Assembly: GCF_001424425.1 (NCBI RefSeq)
Contig: NZ_LMPT01000023.1
Location: 2,170-66,169 of the forward strand
Direction of reading: 5' to 3'
Source of the DNA: Acidovorax sp. Leaf191
GTDB lineage: Bacteria > Pseudomonadota > Gammaproteobacteria > Burkholderiales > Burkholderiaceae_C
DNA: 64,000 bases
The notes beneath the pieces were generated by a model, which searched no databases, had not been told where the DNA came from, and was given only the letters and a program-made list of their open reading frames with translations. Positions 52,598 to 60,702 of the stretch are shown here, one piece after another. The stretch's first letter is position 1; each line of letters begins with the position of its first letter. Both the position numbers and the translations under genes were made by a program.

Positions 52598-53110
52598 CTA
52601 TCGGTCGAAGTACCACTGCAGAAATTTCCCAGCGGTCTCAGGCTCTGCCATCTCGAGCACTGCCTCAGCAATAGCGTGCTGTCCTTGGGCGGCGGCCGTG
52701 GCAGACAGCGCGCAAGCAACAACCCCGCGCTCACGTTGACTGGCGAGCGCCAGCGCTGCCAGCGACGGAAGGCGCACAAGAGAACTGAAATAGGCTTCTG
52801 AGAGGTCTTCAGGAACTTCGATTCCACCTTTTGCACGGCAAATTTCTATCCATGCGGGGAATTGAAGGAATGAAGAATCGGCTTCGGCTGGTGCGATTGC
52901 CAGCGCGGCAACGACATGTGGAACAGCGGCGAACGACGCGGAATAAACGTCGCCTTGGTGAGCGAGTGCGCTCCACAGACTGAACCAAGGCTCGGCAGTA
53001 CCCTCCGATGACGGAAGAGAGCTCAATTGAGCGAGCAGCGCGGGGATATCCACCGCGCTGCCGTATGCGTGTTGCAGTTCTGACCACCGCTCACTCGTCA
53101 AACTCAGCAC
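52598..53110 (-). CDS. Hypothetical protein, possible immunity-type
   Basis: 170 residues, soluble, no signal. LTSERWSELQHAYGSAVDIP then PWFSLWSALAHQGDVYSASFAAVPHVVAALA, which I recall as a recurring motif in small single-domain proteins often found in toxin-immunity neighbourhoods, with a helical repeat-like tail (RLPSLAALALASQRERG). The function and any link to toxins are uncertain. It lies next to the broken DUF4375 gene on the opposite strand. Confidence 0.65.
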   Translation of the reverse strand: MLSLTSERWSELQHAYGSAVDIPALLAQLSSLPSSEGTAEPWFSLWSALAHQGDVYSASFAAVPHVVAALAIAPAEADSSFLQFPAWIEICRAKGGIEVPEDLSEAYFSSLVRLPSLAALALASQRERGVVACALSATAAAQGQHAIAEAVLEMAEPETAGKFLQWYFDR

Positions 53111-53254
53111 AACAATTCCTCATGACGTCTGTATCCTGTAAAAACCTGCGGGAGACACAGGACTATGACTACGCAGCTGCTCGCGGCCCACTTGATGCAA
53201 GGACACGCGCCGCGCGTGTCAGCAGGTCCGACCAAGGCTCGCTGAATACCCATC

Positions 53255-53669
53255 ATGGATGACCTCGACTACGTTCTGGAACGCATTGATCCTTGGGTCT
53301 CGAAGTTCATTTTTTCAGGGACGACAGATATGACTCCGCTGCAGGTCGTCGGCGTGGGCGTATGGCTGCTGGAAGCGAAGGTGAACAACGGATCAGTATT
53401 ACTCCAATTCCGCCGGGGCTCTGGCGGTTCCCACCGTGTCCGCGCTTGAAGCCATCGGCGCTAGCAATACAGCCCACTTGCTGGCGGCAGCCAATGCTGA
53501 GTTTCCACACGCCGTGCCGCCGGTAGACCGAGAGAAACGCCAACAAGCTCTTGACTCGGTCAGAGAGACTGCGCGATTCGGCGCACTGGAGCGGGAGTTC
53601 TACCAAGATCAAGAGCACCGTGTATCGCTTCTGGCGAGCTATCTCAGGGCGCACGTCCTTGATGCCTGA
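53255..53669 (+). pseudogene. DUF4375 domain gene broken by a frameshift
   Basis: From the ATG at 53255 the first frame reads DDLDYVLERIDPWVSK ... VGVWLLEAKVNNG and then runs to a stop at 53449. From about 53412 another frame continues QYYSNSAGALAVPTVSALEA, IGASNTAHLLAAANAEFP and on to the stop at 53669. Joined, they match the DUF4375/DMP19 layout (x-E-V-N-N-G-G-F-x-Q-Y-x-x-N-S). The join falls in AACGGATCAGTATTAC, where a few bases seem to be lost. DUF4375 is sometimes an immunity-like domain. Confidence 0.7.
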
Positions 53670-53780
53670 TATCTGAAAAGGATTGGCAAGCGGACAGTCC
53701 ACCACCGTCCGATTTCGTCGCCCGTGTTGTTTGCTGTTCGTAAGTTGGCAGCGGCATACGGCCGGGCGGCTCGGTCGGTT

Positions 53781-53820
53781 TGGTGGGCTTTGATGGGCTT
53801 TGATGGGCTTTGATGGGTTT
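53781..53820. repeat. 10-bp tandem repeat TGATGGGCTT
   Basis: Four near-perfect ten-base units (TGGTGGGCTT, TGATGGGCTT twice, TGATGGGTTT) directly before the first att-like copy. A simple slippage product; no coding frame is apparent. Confidence 0.8.
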
Positions 53821-53862
53821 GCCGATTGTCCAATTGCGTAGATGGCCGTGGACTGCATGGAT

Positions 53863-53940
53863 AGCTAAGCTGCTGATTCCAAAGGAGAAAGAAAAAGTCC
53901 AGAAGAGCTTGGACTCTTCTGGAGTCGTTCGTGGTGCCGG
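53863..53940. repeat. att-like copy 1, degenerate tRNA-Leu 3' flank
   Basis: AGCTAAGCTGCTGATTCC, then GTCCAGAAGAG...CTCTTCTGGAG and TCGTTCGTGGTGCCGG. This is a diverged copy of the tRNA-Leu 3' end plus terminator found intact at 63593-63702. The tRNA part stops after TGGTGCCGG. It marks the left border of the remnant island. Confidence 0.8.
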
Positions 53941-54024
53941 ACCCATCCCATCCCGAACAAGTACAAGCGCTAGACGCTGAGCGTTCTTGCTGGTGCCTTG
54001 GCCGTCCGGTCTGAGCCGCTCGGT

Positions 54025-54178
54025 CTAGCGCACATCGTCAAGGCGGATGACGTGGTAGCCAAACTGGCTCTTGATGGGGGTCTCGGTGGTCTTGGCCTTT
54101 TTCGAGTGTGAAGAGGGCGGCGCTGAACTCGCTCACGTAGCGCGAAGGGTCGGCCGTATCCAGGTCGCCACCCCATGA
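54025..54178 (-). pseudogene. C-terminal fragment of a parvulin-type peptidyl-prolyl isomerase
   Basis: Read leftward, SWGGDLDTADPSRYVSEF, SAALFTLEK is followed by a frameshift near 54100, and then TETPIKSQFGYHVIRLDDVR with a TAG at 54025-54027. The W-G-G-D-L ... F-x-A-A-L-F ... T-x-x-G-Y-H-V-I pattern is the second half of a PpiC-type rotamase domain. The N-terminal part and signal are missing, so it cannot be functional. Confidence 0.7.
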
Positions 54179-54386
54179 GCCGGAGGCTGATACGCAGAGA
54201 TGCGGTGCGCGAGTTGTGCCGGTGCTACCTTAAAAATTTGCTCTTCTGCTCCAAAATTGAGTTAACAGGCCAATGGGAATTGCTCCTACAGTGAGAGCAA
54301 ATTTTTTATACTTTAATAGGCATTCTTGGGTGTTAATTCTGATGGCATCAAAGAAATTCAAGTCCGCCAATATATTCAAAGTAGAA

Positions 54387-55091
54387 ATGAAAAAACCTTT
54401 ATTTATCGGCATTGCTCTCGTCGCCATGAACCTTTCTGCTTCGGCGTGGGCTCAGACCGCAGGCCAATTCATGAATAATCCAGCGTTTACCGGTCAAAGG
54501 CCGGCGCAGTGCATCTCAACACTTGAAATGCAGCAATGCGCTGCACATGACTTGCGTGATGCAGATGCCGAGATGAGCAAGCACTATGCTGAGTTGCGTG
54601 CTACCCTGAGTACAGCTGCTCGAAAGACTCTTTTGACCGAGCAACGGGCGTGGCTGAAATCGCGTGATCGGGACTGCGTCTCCAAAGGGCGCAGTGGCGG
54701 CACGATGGCTTCTGTAGCCGTTGCTAGCTGTTGGGTTGAAGTAACTAAATCTCGCTCTTCATCGCTGGAGAAAGAACTCGGGTCGAAGGTGAATTCTGCA
54801 GCTCCTTTGCCAGCATCCGCGTTTCTCGGCCGCTGGCGCGGCGGCGAAGGCACTGTAATGAAAATTACGCGCGAAGGCAATCGCCTCTTGATTGACAATC
54901 AGTGGGGCTTGGACGCGGATATGCATGGCAAATTTGTTGGCACCATTACAGCGGATGGTCTTCGCTTCGAGCGTAATGGTGTGACCGAGACTGTGCGTCC
55001 TGGTATGGGAGATTCCGTAAATCGCAGTGCGTTGAGAGGAAAAAAGGACTGCCTTGTGGTTTCGCGCGATGAAGGCTATTGCCGATATTAG
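54387..55091 (+). CDS. LprI-like secreted protein with extra C-terminal domain
   Basis: 234 residues from the ATG at 54387, chosen for its signal peptide (KKPLFIGIALVAMNLSASAWA); two in-frame ATGs lie upstream. The mature N-terminal part has the LprI/DUF1311 pattern: CISTLEMQQCAAHDLRDADAEMSKHYAEL, RAWLKSRDRDC and a later ASCWVEV, with cysteines probably disulphide-bonded, as in lysozyme inhibitors. From about 155 a second, strand-rich domain (FLGRWRGGEGTVMKITR) of unknown type follows. Its GC content is well below the flanks, which suggests transfer. It lies in the island remnant. Confidence 0.72.
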   Translation: MKKPLFIGIALVAMNLSASAWAQTAGQFMNNPAFTGQRPAQCISTLEMQQCAAHDLRDADAEMSKHYAELRATLSTAARKTLLTEQRAWLKSRDRDCVSKGRSGGTMASVAVASCWVEVTKSRSSSLEKELGSKVNSAAPLPASAFLGRWRGGEGTVMKITREGNRLLIDNQWGLDADMHGKFVGTITADGLRFERNGVTETVRPGMGDSVNRSALRGKKDCLVVSRDEGYCRY

Positions 55092-55170
55092 TACGATATT
55101 TATTGGGAATAAAAACGATCTTTTGAGATTGGCGCTTCTTAGCATTGACTGCTTTTAACTGATTGCAGAC

Positions 55171-55200
55171 CAACGCAAAAATGCTCCAATATCACTGCCG
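55171..55200 (-). terminator. Decayed terminator related to 62155
   Basis: CAACGCAAAAATGCTCC followed by ACTGCCGGGGCCTTTTGC. The right arm and flank match the intact hairpin at 62155-62186 closely, but the left arm has lost its GGCCCC. It belongs to the duplicated 3' flank of the coiled-coil gene. Confidence 0.65.
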
Positions 55201-55253
55201 GGGCCTTTTGCATTCAGCGCCAAGCGTATGCCTGGTAGGAATCATCGCGACGC

Positions 55254-55386
55254 TCAGGCCGCCGCAGCATCTTTCGCTCGCTGTAACTGCAATGCCTGCA
55301 CCGGCGTCAGGTACGCACGCCCAGCGCCTCCACTCGGGCTGCTCCAAAGCCTCCGGCCGCTCCAGCGCCACGGCCTTGAGGCGATC
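55254..55386 (-). pseudogene. 3' remnant of the coiled-coil gene found at 62230
   Basis: The stop at 55254 and the preceding codons encode RAYLTPVQALQLQRAKDAAAA, almost the same as the end of the protein at 62230 (one residue differs in the last ten). Continuing leftward in coding sense, the DNA stays alignable to about 55386 with an internal deletion of near 28 bp between ACGCCC repeats, after which the similarity stops. So only the last part of the gene remains. Confidence 0.8.
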
Positions 55387-55409
55387 AGGGACGGACGGCC
55401 ATGAACAAG

Positions 55410-55450
55410 CGACTCCCGCATGTGTGCGGGCTGTACACATGCGGGAGTCG
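55410..55450. other. 16-bp perfect hairpin
   Basis: CGACTCCCGCATGTGT (55410-55425) and ACACATGCGGGAGTCG (55435-55450) are exact reverse complements around a nine-base loop, GCGGGCTGT. No T-run follows on either strand, so it is unlike a terminator. It lies between the coiled-coil remnant and att-like copy 2. Confidence 0.85.
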
Positions 55451-55514
55451 GTCGATTTGGATCAAGGGGCCAAAGAGAAGCGAGTTCGGGCCATTGGCCA
55501 AGTCCGGGGGTGGA

Positions 55515-55618
55515 CTGGTCTGGACGGGTACGGGCAGCCAAGCTGCTGATTCCACAGGACAAATAAAAAAGTCCAGAAGAGCATGGACTCTTCTGGACTC
55601 GTTCGTGGTGCCGGGGCC
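55515..55618. repeat. att-like copy 2
   Basis: A copy of roughly 104 bp matching 63593-63702 with few differences: GACGGGTACGGGCAGCC, AAGCTGCTGATTCC, the GTCCAGAAGAG/CTCTTCTGGAC hairpin and TCGTTCGTGGTGCCGGGGCC. The tRNA portion is limited to the last 13 bases and lacks one C. The integrase gene starts 48 bp later, so this is the left boundary of the 8-kb island. Confidence 0.88.
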
Positions 55619-55665
55619 ACTCTCACAATCTGGGCGCTAACCCGCATGAATGCTCACTCTCTGCT

Positions 55666-56898
55666 TTGTGCTGGCAGAATGTGCCCCCATTTGTGCCCCC
55701 AGCCCTTTTTGGTGCCCCCTTGAAACTCACAGACACGAAGCTCCGCACCCTCTCCGAACCCGGCAAACACTCAGACGGCCTGGGCCTTTATCTCGAAATC
55801 ACCAAGGCAGGCGGGCGCTACTGGCGCATGAAGTACCGCTTCGCAGGAAAAGAAAAGCGCCTGGCCTTTGGCGTTTACCCCGACATCAGCCTGAAGATGG
55901 CCAGGGAGTCCGCCAGCAAGGCCCGCAAGCTCCTGCAGGACAACCAAGACCCGGGGGAGGCCCGCAAGGAACAAAAGGCCCGGGTCGTCCATGAAAACCG
56001 CAACACCTTCGAAGCCGTGGCCCGAGACTGGATCGATCACCAGTCGGCCCGCTGGGAGCCCGTCACCATGGGCCGCATCGCGGCCTCGCTCGAAAACGAC
56101 ATCTTTCCCACATTGGGTTCACGCCCCATGGCCAGCCTCAAGGCCCGGGACGTGATGGAAGCGGTCAAACAGGTGGAAGCACGCGGCGCCGCCGACCAAG
56201 CAGGCCGAGTGCTGCAGCGCGTGAAGGCCATCTACCGCTGGGCCGTCTCACACCAGCGCATCGACACCAACCCCATGCTCGATCTCGTGCCCTCGGAGAT
56301 CCTCAAACCCCGCATCGTCCAGCACCGGGCCGCCCTGGCGGAAAAAGAGCTGCCCGAGTTTATGCGCAAGCTCGCGGCCTATGACGGCTCCCCGAGCATC
56401 GTTTTGGGCCTGCGCATGCTCATGCTGACGGCCTGTAGGCCCGGGGAAGTGCGCGGCGCGCGCTGGGTGGAGTTCGACCACAAGGCGGCCCTGTGGACCA
56501 TCCCCGCAGAGCGCATGAAGATGCGCGAGGAACACCGCGTGCCCTTGTCCAAACAGGCCCTTGAAGTGCTGGACAAGATCGAAGCCATCAGCGGCGGCCG
56601 CGAGCTTGTGTTCCCAAGCCCGTACTACCCCAGCAAGCCACTTAGCGAGAACACCTTCAACTCAGCGCTCGCGCGAATGGGCTACAAGAGCATCGCCACG
56701 GCCCACGGGTTCCGGGCCTTGTTCTCGACCGTGGCCAACGAACACGGATGGAACCCGGATGTGATTGAGCGGCAGCTCGCGCACCGTGAACAAAACGAGA
56801 TCAGAGCTGCATACCACCGGACAACGTACATGGCGGACCGGACGAGGTTGATGCAATGGTGGGCGGATTATCTGGGTGGAGATAAAAAGGTGTTTTGA
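55666..56898 (+). CDS. P4-type tyrosine integrase
   Basis: Up to 410 residues. The N-terminal arm-binding domain (LTDTKLRTLSEPGKHSDGLGLYLEIT, WRMKYRFAGKEKRLAFGVYPDIS) is followed by a core-binding domain and the catalytic domain: Arg in LTACRPGEVRGARW, the H-x-x-R in HGFRALFSTVA, His in QLAHRE and the tyrosine in EIRAAYHRTTYM. It integrates the island at the tRNA-Leu 3' end. The start is uncertain: TTG 55666, GTG 55681 or TTG 55720 (LKLTDTK, closest to relatives). The gene begins 48 bp from att-like copy 2, at the end of the island away from the intact tRNA. Confidence 0.95.
   Translation: MCWQNVPPFVPPALFGAPLKLTDTKLRTLSEPGKHSDGLGLYLEITKAGGRYWRMKYRFAGKEKRLAFGVYPDISLKMARESASKARKLLQDNQDPGEARKEQKARVVHENRNTFEAVARDWIDHQSARWEPVTMGRIAASLENDIFPTLGSRPMASLKARDVMEAVKQVEARGAADQAGRVLQRVKAIYRWAVSHQRIDTNPMLDLVPSEILKPRIVQHRAALAEKELPEFMRKLAAYDGSPSIVLGLRMLMLTACRPGEVRGARWVEFDHKAALWTIPAERMKMREEHRVPLSKQALEVLDKIEAISGGRELVFPSPYYPSKPLSENTFNSALARMGYKSIATAHGFRALFSTVANEHGWNPDVIERQLAHREQNEIRAAYHRTTYMADRTRLMQWWADYLGGDKKVF
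55681..55719 (+). promoter_or_regulatory. Three GTGCCCCC direct repeats at the integrase start
   Basis: GTGCCCCC occurs at 55681, 55693 and 55712, spaced 12 and 19 bases, across the region of the possible integrase start codons. Repeated short sites here could be arm-type integrase sites or a regulatory target. The repeats also create several GTG/TTG start choices. Confidence 0.5.
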
Positions 56899-56964
56899 AT
56901 ATGGTTCGCATCCTAAATATGTGTAGTTGCGCCAGTAATTTGATGCGAATATTTATTCGTCGCG

Positions 56965-57900
56965 CTAAATATTTAATTTTGGTCGAGGGCCATGCCTCAT
57001 ATATGGGAGGTTATTAATTTTTTCAGCCAAATCACCAAAATCATCATTTTTTGAAAACAAGAAACGCTCGCTCCAATAAACTTGAAGGGCGTTAACTATT
57101 TTTGATGAATTTTTGGAGCCTGAAAGAATGTTTGCAACTTTAAATGTTCTGTCTACGATCCATTCTTTCTCTGGTGCAAATTGATTTATCACCCCTTGCA
57201 CGATTGATGGGCACCACATGGCAAGGCACAGATCGGGAGAGAGTGGTATATAAAACTCAACTCCTATTTTCATAAGTCCAGGGAAATCTGACCAGTCCTT
57301 ATCGATTTCATTCTTTCGAGCGACGGGGTGGTCACCTATGATGAATGGGGTTTCTTGGCTTCGCTCAATAAGCATCCAGATTTTATTTTCGAGATATGGC
57401 GCATACATTGGGGCGTCGACCCAAATTGCCTTGGCTGTACCTGCCTTTAGGTCATTTTCCGTAGGCTCAGTGACAAAATCTTTAAGTTTCTCGTCAAGGT
57501 TGGATATTTCTTGACCGTTTTCTGTAAGGAGTTCGCGAAATCTCTTAACCAATCTTTTGATTTTTTCCTGTGGCATTTTAGTTCTTGCCATTTGAACTGC
57601 AAAGAAAAATGATAATTCAGATTTTGTGGCGCTATTAATGCTATTCAGATTTTTGGATGAAACTATTTCGTCAATTATTGGGGCTGCTTTTGTTTCTAGT
57701 TGGGATAGCCATTCCTCCATGGAGTGATTGATTCCATCTTCGCTGAAGTTATAGAAGTAATTTTCGCTAGCTATATTTTTCTGATTCTCTGGAAAAGGTC
57801 GAGTATTTAGCTTGTCAAATACATGTAGCCGTCCTTTGTTTGATGAAAAGTTTTTCAATAGTAATTGAGGAACGTAGTGATGATTTTTTGCGTGGGTCAT
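56965..57900 (-). CDS. DUF4238 domain protein
   Basis: 311 residues. NHHYVPQLLLKNFSSNKGRLHVFDK at the N-terminus is the DUF4238 hallmark (H-Y-V-P-Q-x-x-L-x-x-F), and ETPFIIGDHPVAR and GVEFYIPLSPDLCLAMWCP are its later conserved blocks. No signal or membrane helix. Its biochemical role is not known to me, but such genes are often seen in mobile islands. The gene is distinctly AT-rich in a GC-rich genome, a strong mark of recent transfer. It is convergent with the integrase gene. Confidence 0.9.
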   Translation of the reverse strand: MTHAKNHHYVPQLLLKNFSSNKGRLHVFDKLNTRPFPENQKNIASENYFYNFSEDGINHSMEEWLSQLETKAAPIIDEIVSSKNLNSINSATKSELSFFFAVQMARTKMPQEKIKRLVKRFRELLTENGQEISNLDEKLKDFVTEPTENDLKAGTAKAIWVDAPMYAPYLENKIWMLIERSQETPFIIGDHPVARKNEIDKDWSDFPGLMKIGVEFYIPLSPDLCLAMWCPSIVQGVINQFAPEKEWIVDRTFKVANILSGSKNSSKIVNALQVYWSERFLFSKNDDFGDLAEKINNLPYMRHGPRPKLNI

Positions 57901-58618
57901 GGTGTTGGTATTATTCGAGTGAGTAATTCAAGTTGGTTTCGATTGTTGGCGTTTTATCAGATTTGTAGTATTTAGGGGTCGTATCGGAGAGAACGCAGCG
58001 CCGGGCGACCCACATCGATGAGCTGCGGGTTGCCGTGCATGTTTGAGTAACGTACTTGTCCTGGCGTGGCCAGAGGCCAGCCGGAAATCCCAGGGCAATG
58101 ACTCACTGCATCGAGCAATTCGCATGCATCCAGATCGCGCTAAACGCCCGATCCCGACTGCGCAGTGGTAAGTGCTTTCAAAATCATGTTTTGATGCGTT
58201 CCCGTCAGCCGACTGGTGAGCGGTTTTGGGTTCAAGGTCGGAGGCATTGCCGCGAGGTCGTGGCGCGCAGTGGAGACCCCGCCTCGCCTGCCCTCTAAAG
58301 AGGCCGTTTCTGCTGATTGTGCCGAATGGGCCTTGCGCTAGGCGTGGTGCGGCTTGGCGGCCGATTGCCGAGTTGGTTGGCGTGACGGGAAATGCCGGCA
58401 TTTGTCAGTTCACGCTGCTGAGTGGAACTGCTTCAGTTACGTTACGACTTTGACGGCTAAGAAGCGATGGCTACATATCACCCGAAAAGTTTTTCGGGCA
58501 TGGTGATGATGCTCTCCGGGACAGCTGTAGCAGCCAGGCAAGGTCTTAAAGCACCATTTAGTCGCTAGTGCGATTTTCGTGGCTATTTACCTAAGCGTGC
58601 GGGCTGACTTAGATGGGC
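57901..58618. other. Non-coding 718-bp gap in the island
   Basis: No convincing gene. A minus-strand frame of about 157 codons (57928-58401) is open, but its product is low in hydrophobic structure, rich in Arg/Ala/Pro and matches nothing I know, so I leave it unannotated. The mix of AT-rich and GC-rich patches suggests joined fragments. The AAAATCATGTTTTGAT dyad near 58178 is minor. Confidence 0.4.
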
Positions 58619-59539
58619 TCATTGACCGGCGACAAGCCCACCAGACCGCGCCCGCACAAAGTCCACAAACGCCCGCAACGGGGCCGGCATCAACTTGCGC
58701 CCTGTGTAGTACAGGAATGGTCCCGAGAAGCTCGGCCACCAGTCGGCCAGCACCGGTTCCAGCTTGCCGCTGTCGAAATGCGGCCGCAGCCAGTCTTCGA
58801 ACAAATAAACCACGCCTGCACCGCCGACGGCGGCGTCAACGGCCAGATCGGCCGCAGCTCCCAGGCGCACCACCATGCGTGGGACAGGTTCCAACCTGAG
58901 CGATTCACCATCACGCTCGAAGTCCCACGGAGGCACGGTGCCGCTGGCGAAGCGTCCGCGCAGGCAGGCATGGTTCAGCAACTCTCGGGGGTGCGCCGGG
59001 CGCCCACAGCGGTTCAAGTACGCGGGCGAAGCGGCGGCCGCAAAGCGCTGCACACGAGGACCGATGGGTACGGCCACCATGTCCTGCTCCAGGCGTTCGT
59101 CGTAGCGGATACCGGCATCGCAGCCGCTGGCCAATAGGTCCACAAAGCCATCCTCGACGATGACGTCGAGTTGGATATCGGGAAAGGCCTGCAAGAAGTC
59201 AGGCACCAGGTCCGGCAGCACCAGGCGCGAGGCACTCATAGGCACATTGAGGCGCAAAGTGCCGGCAGGCTTGTCGCGAAAGCCATTGATCACATCCAGC
59301 GCGCTTTCTACCTCGCTCAGGGCCGGGCCCAGGCGCTCCAGCAGGCGCTGGCCGGCTTCGGTCGGCACCACGCTGCGGGTGGTGCGGTGCAGGAGCCGCA
59401 CGCCCAACTGGGTCTCTAGCCGGCGCACTGCCAGGCTCAGCCCGGAAGCGCTGCCGCCGCTGGCCCGAGCTCCTTCGCGGAAGCCCTTGGTGCGGGCAAC
59501 CGCCACAAACGCATCGAGGTCACCTAGATCGATCTTCAT
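58619..59539 (-). CDS. LysR-family regulator
   Basis: 306 residues. The DNA-binding start DLGDLDAFVAVARTKGFREGARASGGSASGLS has the YafC/DsdC-like form with an S-A-S-G-L-S recognition helix instead of the usual T-Q-P/S-A-V-S. VRLLHRTTRSVVPTEAGQRLL follows. It faces the aldo-keto reductase gene across about 100 bp, and regulators of this branch often control such NADPH reductases, sometimes in response to electrophiles. GC content resembles the host chromosome, unlike the DUF4238 gene. Confidence 0.93.
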   Translation of the reverse strand: MKIDLGDLDAFVAVARTKGFREGARASGGSASGLSLAVRRLETQLGVRLLHRTTRSVVPTEAGQRLLERLGPALSEVESALDVINGFRDKPAGTLRLNVPMSASRLVLPDLVPDFLQAFPDIQLDVIVEDGFVDLLASGCDAGIRYDERLEQDMVAVPIGPRVQRFAAAASPAYLNRCGRPAHPRELLNHACLRGRFASGTVPPWDFERDGESLRLEPVPRMVVRLGAAADLAVDAAVGGAGVVYLFEDWLRPHFDSGKLEPVLADWWPSFSGPFLYYTGRKLMPAPLRAFVDFVRARSGGLVAGQ

Positions 59540-59641
59540 CGTTTCAATTCCTGCACAGCCTGTGCTGATTGTGCCGGCTTATCAATCAATGGCCTGGTGC
59601 CTAAAGTGGACGCCATCCCTTTCAACTCAGGAGATAGCGAC

Positions 59642-60514
59642 ATGACGGACCCCCAGAACATTCCCACCACCTTTGCCTTGGGCGACCGCCAGGTGCGTCG
59701 CCTAGGTTACGGCGCCATGCAGTTGGCCGGCCCCAGCGTGTTCGGCCCGCCCAAGGACCGCGACGCCGCACTGGCGGTGCTGCGCGCAGCTGTCGAGGCG
59801 GGCGTGAACCACATCGACACCAGCGATTTCTACGGGCCGCACATAACCAATCAGCTCATCCGCGAAGCGCTGCATCCCTATCGGGATGACTTGGTCATCG
59901 TGACCAAGGTTGGCTGCGTGCGCGGAGCGGACGCCTCGTGGAACCCGGCCACCTCGGCTGAACAGTTGCGCCAAGCGGTGCACGACAACCTGCGCAACCT
60001 GGGCCTAGACCGGCTCGAGGTGGTGAACCTGCGCGCCATGTTTGATGTGCACGGCCCTGTCGAAGGTTCGTTGGAGGCGCCCCTTTCCGCACTGGCGGAA
60101 CTGCAGCAGCAGGGCCTGGTGCGCCATATCGGCCTAAGCAACGTCACGGCCAAGCAAATCGCCGATGGCCAACGCATCTGCCGCATCGCCTGCGTGCAGA
60201 ACCAATACAACCTCGTGCACCGTGTTGACGATGCTTTGATCGACAGCCTAGCCCGTGAGGGCGTGCCTTACGTGCCCTTCTTCCCTCTGGGTGGCTTCTC
60301 GCCATTGCAATCGGCGGGCCTGTCGGAGGTGGCGAAGCAACTTGGCGCCACGCCGATGCAGGTGGCCCTGGCTTGGCTGCTGCGGCGGTCACCCAATATC
60401 CTGCTGATCCCCGGTACCTCGTCGGTGGGGCACCTGCATGAGAACTTGGCAGCTGGCAGCTTGACCCTGCCACAAGAGGCGGTGGACCGGCTTGAGAACG
60501 TGGCGGCGGGATGA
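59642..60514 (+). CDS. Aldo-keto reductase family oxidoreductase
   Basis: 290 residues from the ATG at 59642 with AGGAG eight bases upstream. The (beta/alpha)8 AKR fold shows catalytic Asp and Tyr in HIDTSDFYGP and Lys in VTKVGC. The usual fourth residue, histidine after strand 4, is not seen: the block reads EVVNLRAMFDVHG. This is the YdbC-type pattern. GLVRHIGLSNVTAKQI and LLIPGTSSVGHLHENL bind NADPH. Substrate unknown. It is divergent from the LysR gene at 58619, which probably regulates it. Confidence 0.9.
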   Translation: MTDPQNIPTTFALGDRQVRRLGYGAMQLAGPSVFGPPKDRDAALAVLRAAVEAGVNHIDTSDFYGPHITNQLIREALHPYRDDLVIVTKVGCVRGADASWNPATSAEQLRQAVHDNLRNLGLDRLEVVNLRAMFDVHGPVEGSLEAPLSALAELQQQGLVRHIGLSNVTAKQIADGQRICRIACVQNQYNLVHRVDDALIDSLAREGVPYVPFFPLGGFSPLQSAGLSEVAKQLGATPMQVALAWLLRRSPNILLIPGTSSVGHLHENLAAGSLTLPQEAVDRLENVAAG

Positions 60515-60702
60515 TGCAAGGCGGGTCTCAGTTGTTTGAACCGGGTGCGCAAGGTTCCACAACGCGACCAGGGAAGGATGATGTCTGCGATCGGCACCCA
60601 CAGCGAACATAACGCGGGCCATGTTTAGCCTACTGACACGCTATAGTTTGCAGACTTACGGCTTGCCGGGTTTCAAAGAATTTTTATGCTGGAGCCAATC
60701 CC

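Larger units (their letters stand above)
53941..55514. mobile_element. Decayed genomic-island remnant
   Basis: The DNA between att-like copies 1 and 2. It contains a frameshifted parvulin fragment, an LprI-like gene of low GC content, the 3' remnant of a gene that is intact near the right end of the next island, and a long perfect hairpin. No integrase remains. The shared remnant next to a shared flank implies the remnant and the downstream island descend from related elements. Confidence 0.65.

Noticed and set aside
53165..53245. A 26-codon ORF with a GGGAGA upstream
   Set aside because: Too short to support without conservation data; the sequence matches nothing I know.
57928..58401. A 157-codon minus-strand frame in the island
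   Set aside because: No recognised domain, no ribosome-binding site, and composition like non-coding GC-rich DNA. Kept only as a note.
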